NCBI GenBank assembly: GCA_023014485.1
Contig: JAJOZX010002710.1
Location: forward strand, 468,001 to 532,000
Direction of reading: 5' to 3'
DNA length: 64,000 nt
From: Bathynomus jamesi
Lineage: Eukaryota; Arthropoda; Malacostraca; Isopoda; Cirolanidae
Numbering within the stretch: position 1 is the first letter of the stretch; the number at the start of each line of letters is the position of its first letter. Shown here in pieces: positions 34,280 through 45,668 of the stretch. The notes beneath the pieces are model-generated. The model was not told the origin of the DNA. It ran no database searches and saw nothing but the letters and a program-made list of their open reading frames with translations. The position numbers were made by a program, and so were the translations under genes.

Positions 34280-35143
34280 TTATATATATATATATCAGTA
34301 AATTTACATTTACAAGGTTTACATACATTTGTTAATAATCAGTATAAAATTTTATTCTTTGATAAAAGCGCCACTTTTGCGTCATTTCCATTACGTAGTT
34401 ATATTTAACATTATCTGACAAGCTACAGAAGCCTTCTATCCTCGTATGCATATAACATACACCCATTTGTATCATAAGAGTTTCCTCCTCTACATTAAAT
34501 GGAGCGGTTATGAAGCAGAAGAGCTCTGTGTAGAGAATAATCTCCTCCACAAACTTTGTTTCTACGCCCGTGAATGCAGATGAGCAGATCAAATGGGTTG
34601 CTTACAGCGCATGAATTAAAGCGGAAACTGCATGTGGATCACGTGCCACTTGAGTTTATGCGTCTTAGAAAGATTAATATTGTTGCTGCTCTTTCTCGAG
34701 ATATGTATTATTGAAAAGAAGTGTGTGTATATATATATATATGTATATATATGTTATTTCTAAACTTTAATTAAATCCCTTATGCTGTTTCTAAACCTTA
34801 AACTCCTAAGGTTGTTTCTAAATTCAGATTGGTTCTAACCCTAACAAATTCGTTACTACGCAATGTTTTTTTTTACTTTAAATCGGCAGCATTCAACTTC
34901 GTAACTCATACTATTATTATTTCTTTTTTCATTGAACTTGATGGGTTTACATCAACCGTATAACACATACTTAATAAAACCATTCCAGTGTATATGACTT
35001 GCATTTCTAGGGAATACATTTAAACTGATGTTTGTTTCAGATGTCACCTGATGATGAGATGATAATTGACAGGCATCCTCAGCATCAAAATATTGTCTAC
35101 GCTTGTGGATTTTCAGGTAAAGTTCACTGCAATACATTTCTAC

Positions 35144-35144
<1 letters not shown>
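34280..35144. other. no gene seen
   Basis: AT-rich unassigned sequence with short (TA)n tracts at 34280 and 34730. Confidence 0.6.
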
Positions 35145-35189
<45 letters not shown>

Positions 35190-35225
35190 ATTTGTAAGAT
35201 AATAATATGCATTTTACAAAATTTG

Positions 35226-35232
<7 letters not shown>
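35145..35232 (-). repeat. LINE 3' tail with (CT)n
   Basis: On the minus strand AAATTTTGTAAAATGCATA ... ACAAATAAA runs into (CT)n. The same tail is on the plus strand at 42468-42531. The LINE body is absent. Confidence 0.6.
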
Positions 35233-35261
<29 letters not shown>

Positions 35262-35262
<1 letters not shown>

Positions 35263-36253
35263 ACAGGGTGGCACAAAAGTCGCGCATCATAGGAATTTTC
35301 ATTGTTGACTATATATTATTTTTTTTCTTTTACTGTAGGTAGGGGATGGCTGCAAAATTAACAATAGATGAGAGGGTGAACTTGGTTTTATGAATGGCAT
35401 ACCAGGTACAACAAATCGATGAATCGGTACAGAATTTAAATTCTTTACCGATTCATCGATTTGTAGTACCTGGTATTCCATGCATTAAAACCACGCTCAC
35501 CCTCTCGTCTACTATTAATTTCGCAGCCATCCCCTACCTAAAAGAAAAAAATAATATATTACACTGCCCGACAAAAAAAACATTTTTTGCTGGTGATTTA
35601 ATTCTAAGACCTGTTTCTAGATAATATTGATGTGCTGATTTCAAACATCACCTTAGATTTTGTCCATCACATCAGGTTTTCGTGCAATGTGCAATGCAAT
35701 ATGCCTATTTTGGGTGATCCATGAAGGGCACTTATCAAAATTGATGATTTTTGAGACCTGTTAACAGCGGTTTTGATGTTAAAATTTTATCTGTGGAATA
35801 CGCAAATCTGTGCATTAAATCTAAAGGTCATGTACAACATATTAAAATCTTGGGTATCTGTGATTTCCCCAGGTGTGAGCGTGACGTCATGATCATGGAT
35901 TCATTTTTTGCTTATTTAAACACTTTTAATCACTTTATGTGTCAATATTACCATTGTATATTAAAGTTCACTCCCTGCACAATTGTTTACTTTTCCATGC
36001 TGATTCTGCGTATGTAAAAACTTATTTTTTGAAAAGAAAAAAATTGGGCATAACCCTGCCAAAATGCGATAACTCCGTATTTGATTGCTCGAAAACCTGA
36101 CGTGATAGGCAAAAACTAAGGTGATTTTTGAAATCAGCACACCAAAGTTACCTAAAAACAGGTGTTAGAATTAAATCAGCAAAATTGGTGTTGGGCAGTG
36201 TTATAGTCAACACTGAAAAATCCTATGATGCTCGACTTTTGCGCCACCTTGTG
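35262..36253. mobile_element. foldback of mirrored DD41D-type 5' ends with an inner insertion
   Basis: Outer ends are ACAGGGTGGCACAAAAGTCG-type inverted repeats. Left and right arms each contain the same start (MAAKLTIDERVNLVL, then QVQQIDESVQNLN), mirrored around about 35430. The right arm is interrupted by a 639-bp element (35562-36200) and resumes with TATAGTCAACA. Confidence 0.75.
35562..36200. mobile_element. 639-bp non-autonomous element, CACTGCCC ends
   Basis: Inverted ends CACTGCCCGAC and CACTGCCCAAC continue as about 130-bp TIRs (GCTGATTTAATTCTAA, GTGCTGATTTCAAA, ATCACCTTAG). It splits the right arm of the surrounding foldback. The interior has no gene. The superfamily is unclear because the duplicated target is ambiguous in AT-rich sequence. 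Confidence 0.7.
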
Positions 36254-36312
36254 TGTATATTATTATATATATATATATAATATATATATATATATTATAT
36301 ATATATATACAG

Positions 36313-36352
<40 letters not shown>

Positions 36353-36458
36353 ACATTTAAACTGCAAACACGCAGTATAATTAACGTAAAGAACGACGCT
36401 TGTATAGGAGAATATCCCGCGCAAGATGAGAGCAAGAGAACGAAACAAATGAAAAAAT

Positions 36459-36534
36459 GAGGTAACCACCCGGAATCGAACCCGGGATCTTCCGATTGCC
36501 GGTCAGATATGATAGCCATTACACCACAGGCCTC
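36459..36534 (-). tRNA. tRNA-like repeat copy B1
   Basis: Minus strand: GAGGCCTGTGGTGTAATGG, anticodon arm TCTGA-CCGGCAA-TCGGA (GGC, Ala-type) and T arm with one base missing (CCGGGTTCGATTCCGGG). Confidence 0.5.
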
Positions 36535-36721
36535 ACTCAATCAAATGCCGTAATTCCTCTACATACGCGCAGAAACCAATCCCAAAGGGCACCTCCCGCA
36601 TGCCGTACATTATATACATTTAAACTGCAAACACGCAGTATAATTAACGTAAAGAACGACGCTTGTATAGGAGAATATCCCGCGCAAGATGAGAGCGAGA
36701 GAACGAAACAAATGAAAAAAT

Positions 36722-36798
36722 GAGGTAACCACCCTGGAATCGAACCCGGGATCTTCCGATTGCCGGTCAGATATGATAACCATTACACCACGGGCCTC
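36722..36798 (-). tRNA. tRNA-like repeat copy B2
   Basis: As B1 with GAGGCCCGTGGTG and CCCGGGTTCGATTCCAGG. Confidence 0.5.
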
Positions 36799-36988
36799 AC
36801 TCAATCAAATGCCGTAATTCCTCTACATACGCGCAGAAACCAATGCCCCAAAGGGGCACCTCCCGCATGCCGTACATTATATACATTTAAACTGCAAACA
36901 CGCAGTATAATTAACGTAAAGAACGACGCTTGTATAGGAGAATATCCCGCGCAAGATGAGAGCGAGAGAACGAAACAAATGAAAAAAT

Positions 36989-37065
36989 GAGGTAACCACC
37001 CGGGAATCGAACCCGGGATCTTCCGATTGCCGGTCAGATATGATAACCATTACACCACGGGCCTC
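36989..37065 (-). tRNA. tRNA-like repeat copy B3
   Basis: Best-paired copy: T-stem CCGGG/CCCGG perfect, D arm TGTAATGGTTA, outer GAGG pairs CCTC. Confidence 0.55.
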
Positions 37066-37400
37066 ACTCAATCAAATGCCGTAATTCCTCTACATACGCG
37101 CAGAAACCAATGCCCCAAAGGGGCACCTCCCGCATGCCGTACATTATATACATTTAAGCTGCAAACACGCAGTATAATTAACGTAAAGAACGACGCTTGT
37201 ATAGGAGAATATTCCGCGCAAGATGAGAGCGAGAGAACGAAACAAATAAAAAAATGAGGTGACCGTCAAGCGTCGTTCTTTACGTTAATTATACTGCGTG
37301 TTTACAGTTTAAATGTATATAATGTACGGCATGCGGGAGGTGCCCCTTTGGGGCATTGGTTTCTGCGCGTATGTAGAGGAATTACGACATTTGATTGAGT

Positions 37401-37477
37401 GAGGCCCGTGGTGTAATGGTTATCATATCTGACCGGCAATCGGAAGATCCCGGGTTCGATTCCCGGGTGGTTACCTC
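37401..37477 (+). tRNA. tRNA-like repeat copy B4
   Basis: Plus-strand copy, same as B3. It lies beyond the inversion junction of the array. Confidence 0.55.
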
Positions 37478-37556
37478 ATTTTTCATTTGTTTCGTTCTCT
37501 CGCTCTCATCTTGTGCGGAATATTCTCCTATACAAGCGTCGTTCTTTACATATATA

Positions 37557-38225
37557 AGGGTGTCCCAGGAGGAAATGTCAAGAATGCACCATTTGACTCT
37601 TTGGGTATTTCTAAGTAGAAAGTATTATATCGATATGGGTCTGATTCCCAACCGTTACCGAGATACAGGCCTCTACATTTGGGTAATTAAAACATAATAA
37701 AAAGGCGATCTTAGATACTATTTAATGACACTTGTGGTTTACAAAAAGTACAAACATACAATACACTATTGCACTTATTGCAGAATGGTTTCAAAGTGAC
37801 CCCTCCTTCTTCAATGCACGCGGCGAGCCTCCGATCCATCGAGTCTTGCCAAGGAAAACGCGGAAGTTCATTTCTGAAGTTTATGAACGCATCCTGTATA
37901 CGTGCAACCAACTGCTCCCTAGTTTCGGGCTTACCCCGCTGATAAACGTTACTCTTCAAGAACCCCCAGACAAAAAAATCTAGCGGAGATAAGTCAGGCG
38001 AACGAGGGGGCCATGCCACAGGTCCTCCACGTCCAATCCACCTTCCCGGAAACCGTTGATTTAAGTATGTAGTAACCTCCTTGCCGTAGTGAGGTGGTGC
38101 CCAAATGTAAAGGCCTGTATCTCGGTAACGGCTGGGAATCAGGCACATGTCGATATAATACTTTCTACTTAGAAATACCCAAAGAGTCAAATGGTGCATT
38201 CTTGACATTTCCTCTGGGACACCCT
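37557..38225 (-). mobile_element. DD41D-type deletion derivative with about 128-bp TIRs
   Basis: TIRs (37557-37684; 38097-38225) begin AGGGTGTCCCAG. The interior minus frame (to 37711) holds WPPRSPDLSPLDFFVWGFLK and a normal C-terminus, so only the last third of the transposase remains, fused to TIR sequence. It probably moved using a transposase supplied elsewhere. Confidence 0.75.
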
Positions 38226-38229
38226 ATAT

Positions 38230-38502
38230 ATATATCCCCGCAAGGGGGTTCTAAGCTCGTGCTCTTGAGTGCTCTTTGTGCTCGTTTGTACGTGCTTGTT
38301 CCTGGAGGTTTCACGTGCGCCCTCCCGGCCCTAGCACCCAAGGATGATGGGGCTCGACCCTGCAGTCCTTGTCATCCTTGGTCTTTTTCCACTTCGACTG
38401 TCCCCTCCACCCTTTCTTTTTCCTCTGTCTTTACTCTCATTTTCTTTGTTTTTCCGCTGAGATATGCCCTTTAAATAGAGGCGAATCGGTTCTTCCTGAA
38501 CT

Positions 38503-38529
<27 letters not shown>
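38230..38529 (+). repeat. poly(A)-tailed retroposed unit, unidentified
   Basis: A GC-richer 270-bp segment (GAGTGCTCTTTGTGCTCG near the start) ends in an A run of about 28 (38502-38529) followed by (TA)n. No open frame of note and no pol III boxes recognised. It may be a SINE or a truncated LINE 5' end. Confidence 0.4.
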
Positions 38530-38546
<17 letters not shown>

Positions 38547-38555
38547 TATATACAC

Positions 38556-40990
38556 CTTACCTTATGAACCTTATGTTGTTTCGTGCGTTGGTCTCTCTTC
38601 ACACGGAGGTCAAGCTGGTGGCCCCGCCTCTAGGTCTGGCTTGGAGGAGGAGCGAGTTGCTTTCTTGCACTCTCCACCGCACATAGCCAGGCACGCCCGG
38701 CTCATCTAGTACCGTCCTGAGCCAGGCATCCAGTCTTCTCTTAAAGACTGCAACTTTGACCCCCGTTACGTTTCTGAGGTCCTTTGGAAGCTGGTTGAAA
38801 AGTCTTGGCCCCCTGACAACCAAGCTATTTTCCTTCAGAGTCGAGGAGGTCCCTTTTCGGGCCTTTAATTTGGGAACACTACACATTCTGCCTTTCCTAT
38901 TTTCCAGTGTTGTTTGAATGGTAATTGGGTTTAGTTTTAGGTTTGGTACCAGTTTTTCGATCATTTTCCATATGTAGATTATGGTGTACCTCTCTTCTTC
39001 TTTCCAGGGAGTACAGATTTAGTTTACGTAGACTTTCCCAGTAGTTGAGTTCTTTGCAGCCATCAATCTTGGCTGTGAAATGCCTTTGCGTTTCTTCTAG
39101 TTTATTAGTTTCTTCTTTTTTATATGGGGACGTCAAAACTGAGCAGTATTCAAGTTTTGGTATAATCAGTGTTTTTAGCAGGGGAATTATTACTGTCCTG
39201 TCCCTTATCTTGAACGTTCTTGGTACCTGTCCGGCGACTCTTTTTGCTTTATTTATCGCTATCTGATTTTGTGTTTCGAATTTCGCATCATCTGTCATTA
39301 TTATCCCGAGATCGATCACTTTCGTGCTTCTCTGAATTTCCTGTCTATCTGGAGCATAATATGCAGTCTGTTTAAGTTCTTCTTTTCTACCATATCTCAT
39401 TAGCTGAAGTTTCTCGGTGTTAAATGACATGTTGTTGTCTTCTGACCATTTGTATATTTTGTTCGTGTCCCTCTGCAAGGCCTCCACGTTATGTACATCG
39501 CTGATTTTTCTGCTGATCTTTGTATCGTCTGCAAAGGATGTTACTATACTGTTGCTATTTACTCCGCTGTCTATGTCTGTTAGCATGATAATGAACAGGA
39601 GTGGGGCCAGTACTGTACCTTGTGGTACTGAGCTGCGTACTTCCGATTCTGATGATGATATACCTTGAATTTTGACGACCTGCAGACGTTCTCTGAGGAA
39701 GTTATAGATCCATTTTCACACTTTGCCTGTTATTCCTATATATTTAATTGTATGTGCTATTATACCATGGTCACATTTGTTGAAAGCTTTAGCAAAATCT
39801 GTGTATATAACATCGTATTTGTGATTGCCTTCCAATGCATCTAGGATATTGTTGTAGTGTTCTATTAGTTGTGATAGGCATGATCTATCTGATCGGAATC
39901 CATGCTGATTTTCGTTGAATCTTTCCCGTGTCTCCAGGAAGTCATAAATTTTCTCTCTAATTATTCTTTCAAATACTTTTGTGAGGTGGGACGTCAATGA
40001 CACTGGTCTATAGTTCTTTGCCTGAGATCTGTCCCCTTCTTTATATATAGGGACAATGTTTGCTCTTTTCAAGATGCTCGGTATTTCCCCAGTGTCTAGG
40101 GATCTTCTCCATATCCGGTATAAAGGTGTAGCTATTTCATTTTCACAGTTTTTAATCAATAATGCGTTCCAATTGTCCGGACCTGCACATGAATGTCGTT
40201 TCATTTGTCCTATAGCTCTCGCTACATCTTCTTGGGTAAAATCAAAGTCTGTTATTTACTCTCCTTGCAATTCCTCTTCAAAGAATGCATTTATGTCAGG
40301 TATCGCTTTGTCACTTTTTGGGGTACTGAAAACTGATTCATATTCTCTCAATGTATCAGATATTTCTTTTGGATCGTCGGTTAGTTCATTATTTCTCGTC
40401 CTTAAGGGCCCAATAGCGGCGCGCGTTTTTGTTTTCCTTTTTGCATAGCTATAGAAGTATTTTGGATTTTCCTTTATTGCTTCTACCGCCTTTTCCTCTT
40501 CCCTCTCTGTATGGTCCTTAATCTGTATGGTCCTTAATCGATGCCCTCGTTTTTCTTTTACTGCTTTCCTGTCATTATCTCCGCAGTTGCCTAACTTCGC
40601 CTTCACTCTCTTTCTTTTGCGGAAAATTCTTCTTTTTTCCCTCTCTAGCCAGCTCCTCTTTTCTTTTAGCTGTGATTTCGGAGCATATTTTTCTAAAATT
40701 CTCAGCGTTTTTTCTTCCAAGGTTGTTAACATTTCTTCAGTTGTTTTATTCTCGAAAATTGTTCTCCATCCTATTTGGGCCATGTGCGATCTGATTGCTT
40801 CCCAATTTATAGTCTTGGAGTTTAAGTTAAATGCTTCGAATTTACTTCTTTCCTCAATATGTGTATTGTCTTTTAATGCTGTCGTCATATTTGTTGATAT
40901 CTCGATTAAGTTGTGGTCTGAGATAATGGTTGGAGTTATTTTTATATCAGCAATCAAGTTCGTGTTATTCGTGAATACCAGATCCAGGCA
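38556..40990 (-). mobile_element. LINE (jockey/CR1-group), 5'-truncated
   Basis: Starts in the endonuclease C-terminus (VFTNNTNLIADIKI, SDHNLIEI near 40920) and runs through RT to the C-terminus at 38599 and a short 3' UTR. The truncated relative at 23866-24190 shares the C-terminal sequence. Confidence 0.8.
38599..40957 (-). pseudogene. LINE ORF2 (endonuclease tail and reverse transcriptase)
   Basis: SDHNLIEI (endonuclease catalytic SDH), a basic linker (SWLEREKRRIFRKRKRV) and PKYFYSYAKRKTKTR come first. RT: NYRPVSLTSHLTKVFERII (40000), QHGFRSDRSCLSQLIEH (39890), YTDFAKAFNKCDH (motif A, 39790), then catalytic SFADDTKISRKI (39530), KLEYCSVLTSPYKKEE and the C-terminal LVVRGPRLFNQLPKDL. A stop at 40256 and frameshifts near 39716 and 38960 break the frame. 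RT is otherwise complete, so the copy is relatively young. Confidence 0.8.
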
Positions 40991-41014
40991 GTTAATTAAA
41001 AAAAAATAATAAAT

Positions 41015-41332
41015 TTAAAAATAAAAATAAAACTTATAAGAGGGGCATACAAATTTATACTGGAAATCTGCCCAGGTTTTAGCACTCTGCCCTTCTTGTC
41101 TAAGTTCGATGTATATAAAAATAAATTAAAAAATAAAAGTTATTAGAGTAGCATACAAGTTTTAAATTTATTATTATTTTTTTAATTAACTATAACATTG
41201 GTTGGAAACAATTCATTTGATCTTGTGTTGGATTCGAGCAAAGTGCTATAACATCGGTAGTTTTTTCCTTACAAATTTGTATGCTCCTCCCACAATCCTT
41301 TAATGTTTAATTTTTATTTTTATTTCTCCGTT

Positions 41333-41389
<57 letters not shown>

Positions 41390-41544
41390 CTGTAATCTAT
41401 ATATGTAGGCTGTAACCCTTTATGTACTTCAATGTTCCTGAGGATGTCATTAGACGAAAGCGCTTCAGCACCATTCTGTGTTTCCTTTCCTTCGTGGTTT
41501 TATTCATCATAAATATTTTTCACGTGTTACTTTCGTGAAATAAT

Positions 41545-41560
<16 letters not shown>
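41015..41560 (+). mobile_element. PLE2 3' end fragment
   Basis: Matches the 3' UTR of the PLE2 copies at 53785-56879 and 56880-59085 (GGAAATCTGCCC, AACATTGGTTGGAAACAATTC) and ends with the hammerhead-like terminal segment, then TTTTATTCATCAT and CACGTGTTACTTTCGTGAAA. The coding part is absent. Confidence 0.75.
41437..41466 (+). ncRNA. hammerhead-like motif, PLE2 type
   Basis: CTGAGGAT, helix GTC-ATTA-GAC, GAAAGCGC. Core order as in the PLE1 motif, with a 3-bp stem II and one extra U. Confidence 0.45.
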
Positions 41561-41584
<24 letters not shown>

Positions 41585-41672
41585 TTATTTATATATATTA
41601 ATGTAAAGAACGACGCTTGTATAGAAGAACGTTCCGCACAAAATGAGGAGGGAGAACGAACAAATGAAAAAT

Positions 41673-41749
41673 GAGGTAACCACCCGGGAATCGAACCCGG
41701 GATCTTCCGATTGCCGGTCAGATATGCTAACCACTACACCATGGGCCTC
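41673..41749 (-). tRNA. tRNA-like repeat copy C1
   Basis: Minus strand GAGGCCCATGGTGTAGTGG, anticodon loop CCGGCAA, perfect T-stem. Confidence 0.55.
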
Positions 41750-41985
41750 GATTAATCAGAAGTCGTAATTCTCCTACATACGAGCAGAAACCAATGCCCT
41801 GAGGGGGCACCTCCCGCATGCCGCACATATATACATTTTAACTGCAAAGAACACACAGTTCTTTACATTAATTATACTGTGTGTTCTTTGCAGTTAAAAT
41901 GTATATATGTGCGGCATGCGGGGGGTGCCCCCTCAGGGCATTGGTTTCTGCTCGTATGTAGGAGAATTACGACTTCTGATTAATC

Positions 41986-42062
41986 GAGGCCCATGGTGTA
42001 GTGGTTAGCATATCTGACCGGCAATCGGAAGATCCAGGGTTCGATTCCCGGGTGGTTACCTC
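41986..42062 (+). tRNA. tRNA-like repeat copy C2
   Basis: As C1 with one T-stem change (GATCCAGGGTTCGATT). Confidence 0.5.
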
Positions 42063-42251
42063 ATTTTTCGTTTATTCGTTCTCCCTCCTCATCTTATGCG
42101 GAACGTTCTTCTATACAAGCGTCGTTCTTTACATTAATTATACTGTGTGTTCTTTGCAGTTAAAATGTATATATGTGCGGCATGCGGGAGGTGCCCCCTC
42201 AGGGCATTGGTTTCTGCTCGTATGTAGGAGAATTACGACTTCTGATTAATC

Positions 42252-42328
42252 GAGGCCCATAGTGTAGTGGTTAGCATATCTGACCGGCAATCGGAAGATC
42301 CCGGGTTCGATTCCCGGGTGGTTACCTC
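42252..42328 (+). tRNA. tRNA-like repeat copy C3
   Basis: As C1 with CCATAGTGTAGTGG in the D arm and a perfect T-stem. Confidence 0.55.
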
Positions 42329-42431
42329 ATTTTTCATTTGTTCGTTCTCTCTCCTCATCTTGTGCGGAACGTTCTTCTATACAAGCGTCGTTCTTTACAT
42401 TAATTATACTATGTTCTTTGCAGTTAAAATG

Positions 42432-42464
<33 letters not shown>

Positions 42465-42467
42465 TAT

Positions 42468-42531
42468 TTCTCAAATTTTGTCAAATGCATATTATTATTT
42501 TACAAATAAACTCTCTCTCTCTCTCTCTCTT
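42468..42531 (+). repeat. LINE 3' tail with (CT)n
   Basis: AAATTTTGTCAAATGCATA ... ACAAATAAA followed by (CT)n, the counterpart of 35145-35232. Confidence 0.6.
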
Positions 42532-42918
42532 TATACACTGAAAATAAACACGACTATAAATAAAATTACCTAATCTTCTCTCTATTTATACTCGTGTAAC
42601 TCTTTCTTCATACCTGTACCTATTCCTATCTAATTCAAACAATTAAATATAAAATCTAAACAACACCAAAGTTAGAGCAAAAAAAAAAAAAGAAAAAACA
42701 CCTAAAAATCTATATCTGAAGAAACAACTATTAATATACATTTTTCCACATTTATTTTCTTAACGAATGTCATTGGCACGAAGAAAATTTTTTTGTTTTG
42801 TTTTCTCTACTTATCTCGAGACATTCGTTTCGCTCGCAACTGAGAAAATAAATATTTTTTTGAGCCTTCTTTGATGTCCTTTTAAAAGCGTGATTTTCAC
42901 TTTCCTATATTTTATCCA

Positions 42919-42984
<66 letters not shown>

Positions 42985-43332
42985 AATGGGTGGAGGAAAA
43001 TTTCTTTAAGGGTTTTCAGGGATTTTTTTCTTCCATTACGAGACTTTTATTTTTTATTCTCTCCTTCCATTACAGGTTCATTTTTTACGGTTATATATTA
43101 TATAATCATGCAACACTAAAAGGAAATATAAAAAGCGATTGCCTGTGGGTGTGCATTTTATATAATATATATATATATATATAGTGTACAGTATATTGTA
43201 AATAATTAAGTGTTAGTGATGATTGTGAAAGAAATTATATGAAAGATATGTTGTTTTTTTAAGTGTTCTTACGTTCTGTAAGTGTTTTGTAAGTGTTCTT
43301 ATATTCTGTTTGTAATACTGACAGAGGAAAAT

Positions 43333-43390
<58 letters not shown>

Positions 43391-44816
43391 TCTGATTCTT
43401 AAAAGTTTCAATAAACTGAAAATTCGAAATGACAAATTTTAATGCTTAAATTTAGCATTTTTTTTTTGAGGTTTCACATTTACTTTAATTCTCTTTCTGT
43501 ATAAATGAGGTTTGGAAATTTCATTTCTCAAATTGCACACGACATACAATAAGTATAATTGACGTATATAACGTTACAGACATTGATTTTAAAGTTTATC
43601 TATTATAATTATAATTATTTATTATAATTAATGTTATATAGTATAGAAACAAAAGCTTTATAATTTCGGAAGCTCGTGGTTCAATACTTGTATGTAATTT
43701 TTCTATAACAAAACCACTTATGGTGGTCGCCATGCGAGTGCAAAAGTTGTTTTCAGAAAACGAAGCGAGTTAGAAAGTAACTTTCCTCACCAATTTTTTT
43801 TGTAAATGAAACCACAGGACTTTTTTTTGTGAGAACGACGTTATTAGCAGCATTTCACTAATAAGATATATAATATTAATAATATATGAATTTAATTTAA
43901 GATAAGTTTCCTGATATACACTGTAAATACACTGTAAATACATTATAAATACACATCGTTATCATCAAATGCGGTGTTTTAGAGTTTAAACATAACGCTA
44001 AAAAAAGTTCTACATCCGTTCTTGAAAAAATGTCTTAATGTAAACACGTTAACATTTCCTTAATACGCAGCATGTTAATGCTTTTAAAGTTGCACCCTTC
44101 GTGCAAGTTTTGAAGTATTTGACCTGTACCCAAAAAGTAGATAATTAACTATTTAAAAAAAAAGGTAAAACTTTTTCTCTTATATAAAAATAATGATATT
44201 GCTCATCATAAAAAATGTATAAATTTCAGTGAATTCATCAATTTGATGAAAAATGCAGATGAAAAACGTTTACAATTGAAACTTATAATTATAGTAGGTT
44301 TTCAACTTCAAAACTAATCAATAAAAGAATCACTTTGTAAATTGTATAAACAATATGTATTTTAGGCCAAGTAATGTAGGTTACTTCATTAGCTTTGTAA
44401 ATATGAATTTAATGATAATTAGCTTAATTGAAATTGCTATGTTACAGGATTTTATCATAAAATGTAGCATTAGACCTCAATAAAGTAACCTTGGATAACA
44501 TTGGATAACCTTGGATAACCGTGGATAACCTTGGATAACGTCGTTTTATAAATGGAACGTAATGTAGTTGATGTCAAGTCAAATTATTTTAACGTGATGC
44601 GTCATCTTGTAGAAAAAATATCACTGAAATCCCCTTTCAGTCAATTTTCATTGACAGAGTATTATTACGTGCAAATTAATTCCTATATGTTACCTTAGAA
44701 TGACGTATTAACAGCAACTTAAATTTTAGCACTAAAAACACTAGAAACAAAATATGGGATTCGAACCTTCTCTTAATTAAAATACAACTTTTGCAAACAG
44801 CGAGGCTATCCACTCG

Positions 44817-44840
<24 letters not shown>
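42532..44840. other. no gene seen; microsatellites and a minisatellite
   Basis: Contains (CT)n at 42922-42980, (TA)n near 43163, (GA)n at 43333-43384, and an 11-bp minisatellite of GGATAACCTTG-type units at 44487-44540. The rest is AT-rich without a supported frame. Confidence 0.7.
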
Positions 44841-44848
<8 letters not shown>

Positions 44849-44855
<7 letters not shown>

Positions 44856-45625
44856 ACCGATGACGCCAAACTTTCCCACCGCGCACCAAACTGTAACCTT
44901 AGGGCTATGCAGCGGTTTTTCATGGAGTTGTCGCGGATTTTCAGCAGCCCAATACCGACAGTTTTGATTGTTGACGGCCCCATTAAGGTGGAAATGGGCT
45001 TCATCACTCATTACCACCATCATGTTTTCATTCTGCTCATAAAGTGCAAGCATTTCCTGTGCAAAATTCAGTCGTTGGGGGCAATCGTTTACATTCAATT
45101 CCTGCACCATCGCTAACTTGTATGGGTGAAAATGTAATTCTTCATGCAAAATCCGTCTAACAGTACGATTGCTGATTCCGAGTGCAGCTGAATGTCTCCG
45201 AGCAGAGCGGCCTGGGCTTTGCAACATCGCTTGTCTGACCCTTTCAACGTTCTCTGGAGTACGCACAGTGCGTTGCGGCCCCTTCGGTTTGTTTCATTAT
45301 GAGCCTCCTGTTCGAAGATTGTTAACCCAACGTAAGATTGTGTCACGAGCGGGAACAGAGTCATTTCGATGAATGTTGAATCTGCGGCGAAACGCACGCT
45401 GAACTGCTGTCACTGACTCGCCACTCCTAACAAAATGATCATACGCGAACATGCGGTGTTCTAACGTCCACTGCTCCATGATGGCACCTGAAAGATAAAG
45501 GTGAGTGTTAGTTAAAGTTAAATGCTATGAACCCAGGAAGGAATGCTACCTACCGCACGCCCCTCCCATTCCTAATGGCCGATTACTAGCTATTCAAAAA
45601 ACACTTGATTCCCGTGCCCCACCCT
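44849..45625 (-). pseudogene. broken DD41D-type transposon copy, 3'-truncated
   Basis: Element 5' end CCGTGCCCCACCCT at 45612-45625. The N-terminal frame starts at 45479 (MEQWTLEHRMFAYDHFVRSG); a two-step deletion near 45285-45297 shifts the frame, then VRQAMLQSPGRSARRHSAAL to VGKFGVIGPY, where (TA)n at 44821-44852 replaces the rest. It is almost identical to the intact copy at 48161-49399. D160-equivalent (MSDEAHF) is present; the second and third catalytic residues are lost. Confidence 0.85.
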
Positions 45626-45631
45626 ATATAT

Positions 45632-45667
<36 letters not shown>

Positions 45668-45668
<1 letters not shown>

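Larger units (their letters stand above)
36345..37550. repeat. tandem array B with tRNA-like units, inverted right end
   Basis: Three units on the minus strand and one on the plus strand, spacing about 265 bp. The orientation switches at 37261-37266 inside the sequence flanking the tRNA-like segment. The units are related to array A but carry GAGG and CCTC instead of GAAGT and ACTTC around the tRNA-like segment. Confidence 0.85.
41600..42432. repeat. tandem array C with tRNA-like units, inverted left end
   Basis: One minus unit and two plus units; orientation changes at about 41862 (GAACACACAG/TTCTTTACATT). The spacer contains GGCATGCGGG(G/A)GGTGCCCCCTCAGG. A diverged relative of arrays A and B. 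Confidence 0.85.

Noticed and set aside
38331..38686. Lys-rich or Leu-rich small proteins around the poly(A) run
   Set aside because: They are created by the A run and (TA)n; no homologue is recognisable.
21254..42328. Functional tRNA-Ala genes
   Set aside because: Position 33 is C, the standard acceptor stem does not pair, and copies sit in tandem arrays. I list them as tRNA-like only.
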